A DNA stretch of 64,000 nucleotides from an uncultured Kiritimatiellota bacterium (GTDB lineage Bacteria > Verrucomicrobiota > Kiritimatiellia > RFP12 > DVOR01), in NCBI GenBank assembly GCA_944391085.1, contig CALXSE010000009.1, positions 1 through 64,000 of the forward strand. The letters run 5' to 3'. The notes beneath the pieces were generated by a model. The model was given only the letters and a program-made list of their open reading frames with translations. It did no database searches and had not been told where the DNA came from. Positions 53,119-60,843 of the stretch are shown here, in pieces. The position numbers and the translations under genes are program-made. The stretch's first letter is position 1, and each line of letters starts with the position of its first letter.

Positions 53119-53616
53119 ATGCCAAACATCACCATTCTCAACGGCGAGGAAATCGGCAAGACCTACTCGTGGACGGCGGATCAGATCCGCATCGGGCGCA
53201 ACAGCGCCAACGATTTCGTCATCGCCAACGCCTCCGTCTCCGGGGAGCACTGCATCATTGAGCGCTGCGAGGGCGGCTGGCGCGTGAAGGATTTGGATTC
53301 CACCAACGGCACGCGCGTGAACGACCAGCGCATCACGATGGCCACCATCCGCCGCAACGACGTCGTCACCCTGGGCGACATCGCCCTCTCCATCCGCGGT
53401 GACGACGTGCCGGAGGCGGAGCCCGGCCAGATGGAAAGCGTCGATTCCATCCCGCGCACGACGATCGTGATGCGTCCGACGGTGGCCTCCGGTAAGCCCG
53501 TGGAAGGCTTCGCGCGCAAGTCCGAGAGCAAAAAGGCGCTGAACCTGGCCATCGTGCTGATCGTCGCGCTGATCGTGGTGTTGGCGGTGGCGGTGGTGGT
53601 CAAGCTGTTCGCATGA
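53119..53616 (+). CDS. FHA-domain protein with C-terminal membrane anchor
   Basis: A 165-residue protein. Residues about 1-95 form an FHA domain: IRIGRNSANDFVI, SVSGEHCIIE, and the LDSTNGTRVN motif that contacts phosphothreonine. A short linker leads to one transmembrane helix near residues 141-163 (LAIVLIVALIVVLAVAVVV), so the FHA domain faces the cytoplasm. It should recruit a Thr-phosphorylated protein to the inner membrane. Its stop overlaps the start of the pseudopilin gene, linking it to secretion or pilus function. No Ser/Thr kinase gene is in the window. Confidence 0.9.
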   Translation: MPNITILNGEEIGKTYSWTADQIRIGRNSANDFVIANASVSGEHCIIERCEGGWRVKDLDSTNGTRVNDQRITMATIRRNDVVTLGDIALSIRGDDVPEAEPGQMESVDSIPRTTIVMRPTVASGKPVEGFARKSESKKALNLAIVLIVALIVVLAVAVVVKLFA

Positions 53617-54245
53617 GTGCCCGCGCCGGCTTCACGCTCATCGAGCTGCTGATTGTCCTGGGCATTCTGGGGATGATGGCGCTGGTCGTGGTGCCGTCCT
53701 TCTCGGGGTTGGCCTCGATGCAGGTGTCGATGGCGGCGAAGGATTCCCTCCGCCTGATGCGCTATGCCCATAACGTGGCCGTGCAGACCCAGCGGCCCGT
53801 CACGCTCACCTTCGCGCCCGGGCTCATCCGCCTGACCCCCGGGGGCGCGGCGGAAGGCGAGGAGGCGCCAGGTGCGGGAGAAGAGGCGGCGCCTGCGGAG
53901 GACGGCGGGGCGCGGGAGCCGAAGGGCGACATCGAGGGCGGGGACGTCTCCACCTTTGGCCTTGCCAAGCGCTACAAAGACGTCGCCTTCGCCTTCGTCG
54001 GTTACGACGACACCATCACCCAGGGCCGCAACCTTGCCGGCGAGAAGGCCGATTTCGGCCGCCGCGTCGCCGGGCAGGTGGGCGAGGAGGCGCGCAAGCA
54101 GGCCGCCGAAACCTTCTCCGTTACCGTCCGCGCCAACGGCACCACCCGCCCTTTCACCCTCCGCATCTTCCCCAAGGACGCGGAGACCGGCGGCGACTTT
54201 GTCTCCTTTGACTTTCTCTGCGCGGGCACCATCGGCGAGGAATAG
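53613..54245 (+). CDS. GspH-like pseudopilin
   Basis: A 210-residue prepilin: RAGFTLIELLIVLGILGMMALVVVPSFSG near residue 4 gives the cleavage site and Glu+5. DSLRLMRYAHNVAVQTQRPVTLTFAPG matches the GspH pattern of a helix followed by a strand. A Glu/Gly/Ala-rich insert (residues 75-110) is unusual. The start overlaps the FHA stop (ATGA). It is about 13 kb from the main pseudopilin operon and may serve the same machine. Confidence 0.83.
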   Translation: MSARAGFTLIELLIVLGILGMMALVVVPSFSGLASMQVSMAAKDSLRLMRYAHNVAVQTQRPVTLTFAPGLIRLTPGGAAEGEEAPGAGEEAAPAEDGGAREPKGDIEGGDVSTFGLAKRYKDVAFAFVGYDDTITQGRNLAGEKADFGRRVAGQVGEEARKQAAETFSVTVRANGTTRPFTLRIFPKDAETGGDFVSFDFLCAGTIGEE

Positions 54246-54248
54246 CCC

Positions 54249-55025
54249 ATGGGCCGCGCCAACGCCTACGCCCCACGCCTGGCCCGCGCCGTCCGCGGCG
54301 GGCTCCGCCTCCAGGGCGGCCGCCGCGAGGCCTGGTGGCGCCGGAGGCTCCTGGCCTGGCTCGAGGGGATGCGCATGGGCGCGCGCCTCGGCCGCGGCCG
54401 GAACTACGCCCAGCAGGGGCAGATCCGTGCGCTCTCCGTCCTGCCCGGGCTGCTCGAGGCCGAGGTGCAGGGCGCGGAGGCCGCGCCCTATCACACCCGC
54501 GTGGAAATGGCGCCGCTTGACGCCGCCGCCGTGGGGGAGATTTTGCGCGCGCGCCCGTTCCTGGCCGCGCAGCTTGCCGCGCACGCCCTGCCCCTGGCCT
54601 TTGACGAGGCGCTCCGCCAGGCCGGGCTCAGCCTGTTGCCCGAAGGCCGGCGTGACCTGAGGCTCCGGTGCGACTGTAAGGACTGGGCGCGCCCCTGCAA
54701 GCACCTTGCCGCCGTCCTCTGCCTCTTCGCCGACGCCACCGCCGCCGACCCCGCGCTGCTCCTGCGTTTTCGCGGCATCGAGCCGCCTGCGCCCCCGGAT
54801 GCCGACGTGCCGCGCGTCGTGCCGGAGGCCGAGGTGGCGCGCCTGCACCCGAGCGCCGACGCGGGGGCCGTGCCGCGGCGGTTGGGGGCGCTGCCCTATT
54901 GGCGCGGCGAGGAACCTTTCGTCAAAACGCTCGAAGGCGCGTACCGCCGCGCGCAGGCCAAGGCGCTGGCCGCGCAAACCGCCTTCTCGGACTTTCGGTT
55001 CCCCGAGGATTTCCCCGCGCGCTGA
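54249..55025 (+). CDS. SWIM zinc-finger protein
   Basis: A 258-residue protein. LRCDCKDWARPCKHLAAVLCLF near residue 140 is a SWIM zinc finger (CxCx6CxH). The N-terminal part is basic and Arg-rich. SWIM proteins are often encoded beside SNF2-type helicases and may bind nucleic acid; no such helicase gene is adjacent here. It starts three bases after the pseudopilin stop. Function unknown. Confidence 0.85.
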   Translation: MGRANAYAPRLARAVRGGLRLQGGRREAWWRRRLLAWLEGMRMGARLGRGRNYAQQGQIRALSVLPGLLEAEVQGAEAAPYHTRVEMAPLDAAAVGEILRARPFLAAQLAAHALPLAFDEALRQAGLSLLPEGRRDLRLRCDCKDWARPCKHLAAVLCLFADATAADPALLLRFRGIEPPAPPDADVPRVVPEAEVARLHPSADAGAVPRRLGALPYWRGEEPFVKTLEGAYRRAQAKALAAQTAFSDFRFPEDFPAR

Positions 55026-55085
55026 GGGGGTGCCCGCACCCTGGGCCGGACGGCGAAAAGAGGGTTCCCAGGGCGCCTTTTTTGA

Positions 55086-55091
55086 TATAAT
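55086..55091 (+). promoter_or_regulatory. -10 box TATAAT for the alcohol dehydrogenase gene
   Basis: TTTGATATAATGG lies 31 bases before ATG 55123 and is a consensus hexamer. No clear -35 is visible. A GAGGTG ribosome binding site follows. Confidence 0.55.
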
Positions 55092-55122
55092 GGGGGATAA
55101 TTTCAGGTGCAACCGAGGTGCT

Positions 55123-56232
55123 ATGGACAGCTTGCGTTTCTTCCTCCCGACGACGATAGAATCCGGTGCCGAGTGCGTGCGCTCGGCCGCGGCGCGATGG
55201 GCGCTCGGCCGCAAGGCGCTGCTGGTGACGGGCCGGGGCGCGGCGGCGGCCTCGGGGGCGTTGGCGGATGCGCAGGCGGCGCTTGAGGCGCGCGGCGCGG
55301 GGTGGGCGCATTTCGACGGCATCCGGGCGAACCCGGACGCCGACCAGGTCTACGCGGGCGTGGCGATGGCCCGGGAGCAGGGGTGCGACTTTGTGGTGGG
55401 CATCGGCGGGGGGTCGGCGTTGGACGCGGCGAAGGCGATCGCCTGGGCGGCGGCGACGGGGGTGCCGCGGGAGCGGTTCTTTCGGATGCGGCCCGAGCCG
55501 GGCGACGCGGTGCTGCCCATCGTGGCGATCCCGACGACGTGCGGCACGGGCAGCGAGGTGACGCCCTATGCCATCGTCACGAACCATGAGGCGAAGACGA
55601 AGGTCAACGTCTCGGGCGAGGGGCTCTTCCCGAAGGTGGCGTTGCTGGACGCGCGCTATCTGAAGAGCCTGCCGCCGCAGGTGCTGTGCGACACGGCGCT
55701 GGACGCGCTCTCGCACGCCATCGAGGGCGCCTATTCGCCGCGTTCGACGCGCCTGACCGAGGCGTTGGCGGCGGAGGCGATCCGGACGATCGTGCCGGAA
55801 CTGGTGCGGATGGCGCACGGGGCCTTCGTGAACCAGGTGCAGCTGCAGTACGCCGCGACGGTGGCCGGGGTCGTCATCGCGCAGACGGGAACGGGCCTGG
55901 TCCACGCGATGGGCTACCCGCTTACCTACCACAAGGGCATCCCGCACGGCCGTGCCAACGGCATCCTGCTGGCGGGTTATCTGGATTTTATGGCGCGCCC
56001 GTGCGCCGCGCTCACCGAGAGGCTGCTCGAGGCCGCATCCCTGCGTTCGACCGATGAGCTGCATGGGCTGGTGGACGCGTTGCTGGACGTGACGAACGCG
56101 ACCCCCGAGGCGCCGAGCGAGGATGAGCTGATGCGCTTCACCCGCGAGCCGCTCCGCTTGGATCTGGTGCGCCGCTACCGCACCATGCCCTCGCCCGAGG
56201 AGGTCATGGACATCTATCGAACCGGCTTTTGA
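55123..56232 (+). CDS. Iron-containing alcohol dehydrogenase
   Basis: A 369-residue group III (iron-dependent) dehydrogenase. VVGIGGGSALDAAKAIAW binds NAD(P), PTTCGTGSEVTPYAIV is the family block, and the metal ligands are expected in DTALDALSHAIEG (Asp, His), GLVHAMGYPL and KGIPHGRANGILL (His). Such enzymes reduce aldehydes or oxidise alcohols such as butanol, propanediol or lactaldehyde; the substrate is not clear. It starts its own unit and is followed by an aminopeptidase gene after 18 bases. Confidence 0.92.
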   Translation: MDSLRFFLPTTIESGAECVRSAAARWALGRKALLVTGRGAAAASGALADAQAALEARGAGWAHFDGIRANPDADQVYAGVAMAREQGCDFVVGIGGGSALDAAKAIAWAAATGVPRERFFRMRPEPGDAVLPIVAIPTTCGTGSEVTPYAIVTNHEAKTKVNVSGEGLFPKVALLDARYLKSLPPQVLCDTALDALSHAIEGAYSPRSTRLTEALAAEAIRTIVPELVRMAHGAFVNQVQLQYAATVAGVVIAQTGTGLVHAMGYPLTYHKGIPHGRANGILLAGYLDFMARPCAALTERLLEAASLRSTDELHGLVDALLDVTNATPEAPSEDELMRFTREPLRLDLVRRYRTMPSPEEVMDIYRTGF

Positions 56233-56250
56233 CAGCAAGGAGGCTTTGCC

Positions 56251-57651
56251 ATGGAAGAAATCAAGGGAACCGTGAAGCGCGAGAACGCCGCCGGGCGTAT
56301 GGGCGCGCAGGATGCCGCCGCGTGCGCGGCCTATGCCGAGGATTACGCCGGCTATCTGGGCGTGGCCAAGACCGAGCGCCGCGCCTATGCCGAGGCCGTG
56401 TGCCGCATCGAGGCCCTCGGCTTCCGCGAGCTGGGCGCGTATGAGACGCTCAAGCCCGGCGACAAGGTCTATCGCGGCTACCACGGCAAGACGCTGATGG
56501 CCGCCGTCATCGGCCAGGAACCCGTCGCCGCCGGCCTCAACGTCATCGGCGGCCACACCGACGCGCCGCGCATCGACCTCAAGCCCGTGCCGCTCTGCGA
56601 GAAGGGCGGCCTGGCGTACTTCGACACGCATTATTACGGCGGCATCAAGAAGTTCCACTGGCTGGTCCACCCCCTGGCGCTCTACGGCGTCGTCGTCAAG
56701 CCAGACGGCTCGAAGGTGGAAATCGCCATCGGCGACAAGCCCGGCGACCCCGTCTTCCAGATCACGGACATCCTGCCGCACTTCGGCGCGGAGCAATCCG
56801 CCAAGAAGGTTTCCGAGGCCTTCGACCCCGAAGACATGGACGTGCTCATCGGCTCGCTGCCCGACCCCGGCGCGGACAAGGACGCCAAGGAGGCCGTGAA
56901 GCGCAACATCCTGCGCCTGTTGGAGAAAGACTACGGCGTGACCGAGGAGGACCTCCTTTCCGCCGAGCTCGAGCTCGTCCCCGCCGGGATGCCGCGCGAC
57001 TTGGGGCTTGACCGCTCGATGATCGTCGGCTACGGCCACGACGACCGCGTCTGCGCCTATGCCGGGCTCCGCGCCCTCATGGATTTGCCCGCCATCCCGC
57101 GCCGCACCGGCATGGTGCTGCTCTGCGACAAGGAGGAAGTCGGCTCCATCGGCGCGACGGGCATGGATTCGACCTTCTTCGAGAACTCCGTGGCCGAGCT
57201 CATCGCGCGGCAGGGGACGCCGAACCCCGAGCTTGCCGTACGCCGCGCCCTTGAGGCCAGCCGGATGCTCTCGGCCGACGTCTGCGCCGCCAGCGACCCG
57301 CACTTCCCGAACGCCGATTCCACCAACAACATGGCCAGGATGAACGCCGGCGGCTGCCTTATCAAGTATACCGGCGCGCGCGGTAAGAGCGGCGCCAACG
57401 ACGCCCGGGCCGAGTTCATCGCAGACCTGCGGCGCATCTTCGCCGAGGCCGGCGTCGCCTGGCAGGCCGGCGAGCTGGGCCGTTGCGAGAAGGGCGGCGG
57501 CGGCACCATCGCCCTCTTCATGTCCCGCTACGGGATGGACGTGGTGGACTTCGGCGTGCCGCTGTTCAACATGCACGCGCCGTGGGAGGCCGCCTCGAAG
57601 TTTGACTGCTACATGACCTACCGCGCGTATCGCGCCTTCCTGGCCGACTGA
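56251..57651 (+). CDS. M18-family aminopeptidase
   Basis: A 466-residue metallo-aminopeptidase. VIGGHTDAPRIDLKP gives the first metal His and Asp, DKEEVGSIGATGMDS the catalytic and metal Glu residues, SADVCAASDPHF an Asp region, and NMHAPWE the last His. M18 enzymes remove N-terminal acidic or neutral residues from peptides in the cytoplasm. AAGGAGG stands ahead of the ATG. There is no signal peptide. The response-regulator gene follows 19 bases later. Confidence 0.92.
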   Translation: MEEIKGTVKRENAAGRMGAQDAAACAAYAEDYAGYLGVAKTERRAYAEAVCRIEALGFRELGAYETLKPGDKVYRGYHGKTLMAAVIGQEPVAAGLNVIGGHTDAPRIDLKPVPLCEKGGLAYFDTHYYGGIKKFHWLVHPLALYGVVVKPDGSKVEIAIGDKPGDPVFQITDILPHFGAEQSAKKVSEAFDPEDMDVLIGSLPDPGADKDAKEAVKRNILRLLEKDYGVTEEDLLSAELELVPAGMPRDLGLDRSMIVGYGHDDRVCAYAGLRALMDLPAIPRRTGMVLLCDKEEVGSIGATGMDSTFFENSVAELIARQGTPNPELAVRRALEASRMLSADVCAASDPHFPNADSTNNMARMNAGGCLIKYTGARGKSGANDARAEFIADLRRIFAEAGVAWQAGELGRCEKGGGGTIALFMSRYGMDVVDFGVPLFNMHAPWEAASKFDCYMTYRAYRAFLAD

Positions 57652-57670
57652 ACGCACGAAAGGGGCGCCC

Positions 57671-58435
57671 ATGGACAAACGTCTGCTGCTGATCGACGAC
57701 GACCCCAACATCCGCATGATGCTTGGGGATTTCCTCATTGGCGCGGGCTACGAGGTCACCTGCGCCGCCTCCGGCGAGGAGGCCCTGCGCCTGATGACGG
57801 AGTCCCTGCCCGACCTGGCCATCCTCGACCTTGGGATGCCCGGGATGGGCGGCACCGGCTTCCTTGAGCGCATCACCGACCGCCTGGGCCGTACGCGCGT
57901 GCCCGTCCTCGTGCTTACCGCGCGCGGCGACATGGCCGAGTTCTTCGCCGACAAGCAGATCGCCGGCTTCGTCACCAAGCCCGCCGACCCCGACGAGCTC
58001 CTGGCCGAGGTGCAGCGGATCCTCTTCTCCGAGAGCGCCTTGCCGCGCGGCGACACCATGGTGGTGGGGGACGACGTCCGCCGCCTGGTGGTTTTGGCCG
58101 AGGCCAACGCCATCCGTGCCAACGCGCTGCGCGAGGCACTTGGCAAGGCCGGCTTCTCGGTGGAGGTCGTGCGCACCGGGGCCGAGGCCGTCGAGGCCGT
58201 CATCGCCCGCCACCCGGCGGGGCTGGTCTTGCCGATGGACGCCGAGGGCCTCGCCGCGGACGGCGTGCTTGAGATCCTGCGCAAGCTCCCTGTCGGGAAA
58301 ACGCTCCCCGTGGTCGTCTTCTCCGCCGAGAAGACCCCCGGGAAGTGGAGCTTCATCGACCCGAGCCACGTGGCCAAGGTGGAGGGCACCGACGGCGCGG
58401 AAATCGCCCAGGCCGCCCTCACCGCCATCGTCTGA
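57671..58435 (+). CDS. Response regulator with one active and one degenerate receiver domain
   Basis: A 254-residue protein with two receiver modules and no output domain. The first (residues 1-120) is complete: LLIDDDPN acidic pocket (D9-D11), D53 as phosphoacceptor (LAILDLGMPG), T83 and K103. The second (about 130-254) keeps the fold outline (VVLAEANAIRANALREALGKAGFSVEVV) but has AEAN in place of the acidic pair and LPMDAEG where the phosphoacceptor should be, so it is probably not phosphorylated. No histidine kinase gene is near. nrdR follows. Confidence 0.88.
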   Translation: MDKRLLLIDDDPNIRMMLGDFLIGAGYEVTCAASGEEALRLMTESLPDLAILDLGMPGMGGTGFLERITDRLGRTRVPVLVLTARGDMAEFFADKQIAGFVTKPADPDELLAEVQRILFSESALPRGDTMVVGDDVRRLVVLAEANAIRANALREALGKAGFSVEVVRTGAEAVEAVIARHPAGLVLPMDAEGLAADGVLEILRKLPVGKTLPVVVFSAEKTPGKWSFIDPSHVAKVEGTDGAEIAQAALTAIV

Positions 58436-58442
58436 GGCGCCC

Positions 58443-58925
58443 ATGCGCTGCCCCAAGTGCAACGCCGACAACGACCAGGTGGTGGATACGCGCGCCAACC
58501 AGGAGGGCTCCGTCATCCGCCGCCGCCGCCGGTGCATCACCTGTGGCTTCCGTTACACCACCTATGAGCGCTTCGAGCGCCACCTCCCGCGCGTCCTCAA
58601 GCGCGATGGCCGCACCGAGGCCTTCGACCGCGAGAAGCTTGCCCGCGGCCTCACCATCGCCTGCCAAAAGCGCCCAATCCCGGGCAACGCCATCGACCGC
58701 CTCATCGACGACGTGATGGACGACGTCGAGGCCCTCAACGCCGCCGAGGTCTCCTCCGCCAAAATCGGCACGTTGGTGATGGAGCGCCTGCGCGCCCTGG
58801 ACCCCGTCGCCTACGTGCGCTTCGCCTCCGTCTACTCCGCCTTCGACGAGCTCTCGCAGTTCATCGACCTTATCCGCGCCATTGCCCCCGCGCCTGCCTC
58901 CAAGCGCAAATCCCGCCGCGCCTGA
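58443..58925 (+). CDS. nrdR: Transcriptional repressor NrdR
   Basis: This 160-residue protein is NrdR, the ATP/dATP-sensing repressor of ribonucleotide reductase genes. The N-terminal zinc ribbon CPKCN...CITCGFRYTTYER (four Cys) and DTRANQEG...IRRRRRC are typical; the ATP-cone follows (VLKRDGRTEAFDREKLARGL, VSSAKIGTLVMERLRALDPVAYVRFASVY). The Ala/Lys/Arg-rich tail is short. It starts seven bases after the response regulator stop. No nrd operon is in the window. Confidence 0.95.
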   Translation: MRCPKCNADNDQVVDTRANQEGSVIRRRRRCITCGFRYTTYERFERHLPRVLKRDGRTEAFDREKLARGLTIACQKRPIPGNAIDRLIDDVMDDVEALNAAEVSSAKIGTLVMERLRALDPVAYVRFASVYSAFDELSQFIDLIRAIAPAPASKRKSRRA

Positions 58926-58999
58926 GCCTCCTCCGCCATCCTGCGTCCTTGCGTAAGCAGAGCCTTCGCTTTGGGCTTGCGCAGGGGAGGCGTTTGGGC

Positions 59000-59005
59000 T
59001 ATGCT
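59000..59005 (+). promoter_or_regulatory. -10 box TATGCT for the lipoprotein gene
   Basis: GGGCTATGCTAAGG lies 24 bases before ATG 59030. The leader contains TTGGAGG, seven bases before the ATG. Confidence 0.5.
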
Positions 59006-59029
59006 AAGGCTGTTGACTTGGAGGACCCC

Positions 59030-59608
59030 ATGAACGCCTTGCCGCTTGCCAGTGCCTTGTTCGCCGCCGCCCTGCTGGGCGGATGCGCCGCCGCGGAGCG
59101 TGGCGCCCAGCCGCCCCCCGCGCCCGCAGTGGACGTTTCCGCCGCCACGCCGCTCGACCGCTGGCTGGCCCAGGCGTGCGTGCCCAGCGTCATCGTCTGC
59201 GCCGTGGAGCCCAAGGAGGCGCCGGACGCCGTCGCCCGCTTCCAGGCGCTGTCCGAGCGCGTCGACGCGCTTTATCGCGTCATCTACGAGGACGCCCACC
59301 GCGTGGCCGATGGCTCGATGCCCGTGCCCGAGGCGCCCGCGGGGAAGGATTGGCGCCCGACCGTCCAGGCCGCCATCACCGCGAAATATCAGGCCGCGAT
59401 GGTCGATATCGAGGCCATCCGCAAAGACCTCGCCGCGTACACCGACGCCCTCGCCGATGATGCAACCCTCACCAACAGCGTTCGGCGCACCCGCCTGCTT
59501 ACCCAGTTTGGCCAGGGCACCTCCCGTTTGGAGGCGCGGCTGGACGAAGCCGCCGAGGCCGCCCGGCTGATGTTGGGTCAGGGCCTTTCGGATGTCTCCG
59601 CGAAATGA
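59030..59608 (+). CDS. Small predicted lipoprotein
   Basis: A 192-residue protein with a lipoprotein signal: AALLGGC places the lipidated Cys near residue 19. The mature part is helical (RFQALSERVDALYRVIYEDAHRVADG, RLLTQFGQGTSRLEARLDEAAEAARLM) and resembles no family that I can name. GGAGG lies before ATG 59030. The stop overlaps the glycosyltransferase start (ATGA), so the two proteins are coupled and may both serve envelope glycan synthesis. Confidence 0.78.
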   Translation: MNALPLASALFAAALLGGCAAAERGAQPPPAPAVDVSAATPLDRWLAQACVPSVIVCAVEPKEAPDAVARFQALSERVDALYRVIYEDAHRVADGSMPVPEAPAGKDWRPTVQAAITAKYQAAMVDIEAIRKDLAAYTDALADDATLTNSVRRTRLLTQFGQGTSRLEARLDEAAEAARLMLGQGLSDVSAK

Positions 59609-60786
59609 CGCCCCCAAAAGCCAAGCTCGCCCTGTACAAGGACTACCTCCGTTCCGGCCGCGGCGCCGACCGCGTGACGGCGGCGCTGGCCAATGCCCTG
59701 GCCGCCCGCGGCTACGACGTCCATGTCGTCACGCGCCAATCGCCCGACGAGCCGCTTTCCGTTACCCTCGCGCCGGGCGTTACCTGCCACCGCGTGCCGC
59801 GTGGGCGCAGCCGCCCCTTCGCCAGGTTCCTCAACAAGTTGCTTCTGCGCTCGGCCTGCGGCGAGCGCCTGCTGCGCGCCTTGCCTGGGCTTGACCTGAT
59901 GCGATGCGACAGCCTTCGCCTTCAGGCGTGCCTGAACCACCTGCGCCCGGACCTCATCCTCTCCTCCGGCTCGAACGAAGGCACCGAGCTGACTTACGCC
60001 GGGCCGCTCCCCGCGCCGCTCCTCCAGCTTTTCCATGTCTACCCGCCCACCTTTTTCCGGGGCAAAAAGTATCGCCGCGCCGCGCGGTTCCGCGCCGCCG
60101 TCCGCCGCGCCGCCGCCTGCCAGGTGCTCCTGCCGTCGTTCCGCGACCTCCTGCGGCCGTACACCGAGGCGCCCGTCGTCGCCATCGGGAACGCCATCGA
60201 GTGGCCCGCCGACGAGCCGCTCCCCGATCCCGCCACGCGGGAGAAGGTCATCGTCTACGTCGCCTACTTCAGCAAGGACAAGAACCATCTGGAGCTTCTC
60301 GAGGCTTTCGCCAAACTGCGCCGCGCCGACGCGTGGCGCCTGTGTCTCTGCGGCACCGGCACGCCCGCCTGGGAGCGGCGTCTGCGCGAACGCGCGGAGG
60401 CCCTCGGCATCGCCGGGCGCGTCGAGTTCCACGGCGTTGTCCGCGCCCCGCGCCCCTTGCTCCTGCGCGCCGGCATCTGCGCCTATCCCTCGCTGGTGGA
60501 GGGCTTTGGCCTGGCGTTGGCCGAGGCGATGTGGTGTGGCCTGCCGTGCGTGGGCTTCGCCGACGCCCCGGGGGTGAACGGCCTCATCGTGGACGGCGCC
60601 ACGGGGTTTCTCGCCGCCCCCGGCGCGGACGCCTTCGCCGAACGGCTTCAGCGGCTGATCGACGATCCCGCGCTCCGTGTCAACCTTGGCGCGCGCGCGG
60701 CTTCCTTCACGCGCCACGCGTATGCCGCCCCCCATATCTGGGAGCAGTGGGACGACCTTATCCAGTCGCTTCTTGCGAAGCGCTGA
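59605..60786 (+). CDS. Glycosyltransferase family 4 protein
   Basis: A 393-residue GT-B glycosyltransferase. The N-terminal SGRGADRVTAALANALAARGYDVHVVT is the acceptor-side Gly-rich start, and the C-terminal half has YVAYFSKDKNHLELLEAFA, LCGTGT, RVEFHGVV and YPSLVEGFGLALAEAMWCGLPCVGF with the EGFGLALAEA nucleotide-sugar motif of GT4. It transfers sugars from an activated donor during polysaccharide or lipopolysaccharide synthesis. It overlaps the lipoprotein gene and ends at the terminator shared with alaS. Confidence 0.9.
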   Translation: MTPPKAKLALYKDYLRSGRGADRVTAALANALAARGYDVHVVTRQSPDEPLSVTLAPGVTCHRVPRGRSRPFARFLNKLLLRSACGERLLRALPGLDLMRCDSLRLQACLNHLRPDLILSSGSNEGTELTYAGPLPAPLLQLFHVYPPTFFRGKKYRRAARFRAAVRRAAACQVLLPSFRDLLRPYTEAPVVAIGNAIEWPADEPLPDPATREKVIVYVAYFSKDKNHLELLEAFAKLRRADAWRLCLCGTGTPAWERRLRERAEALGIAGRVEFHGVVRAPRPLLLRAGICAYPSLVEGFGLALAEAMWCGLPCVGFADAPGVNGLIVDGATGFLAAPGADAFAERLQRLIDDPALRVNLGARAASFTRHAYAAPHIWEQWDDLIQSLLAKR

Positions 60787-60793
60787 GGGTGGC

Positions 60794-60832
60794 AAAAAGG
60801 CCGCCGACCCGATGGGGCCGGCGGCCTTTTTT
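60794..60832. terminator. Bidirectional intrinsic terminator between the GT4 gene and alaS
   Basis: GGCCGCCG/CGGCGGCC arms with an inner CCC/GGG pairing (60799-60826) are flanked by AAAAA and TTTTTT. It is a strong bidirectional terminator for two convergent genes. Confidence 0.92.
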
Positions 60833-60843
60833 CGCCGTTTGCC

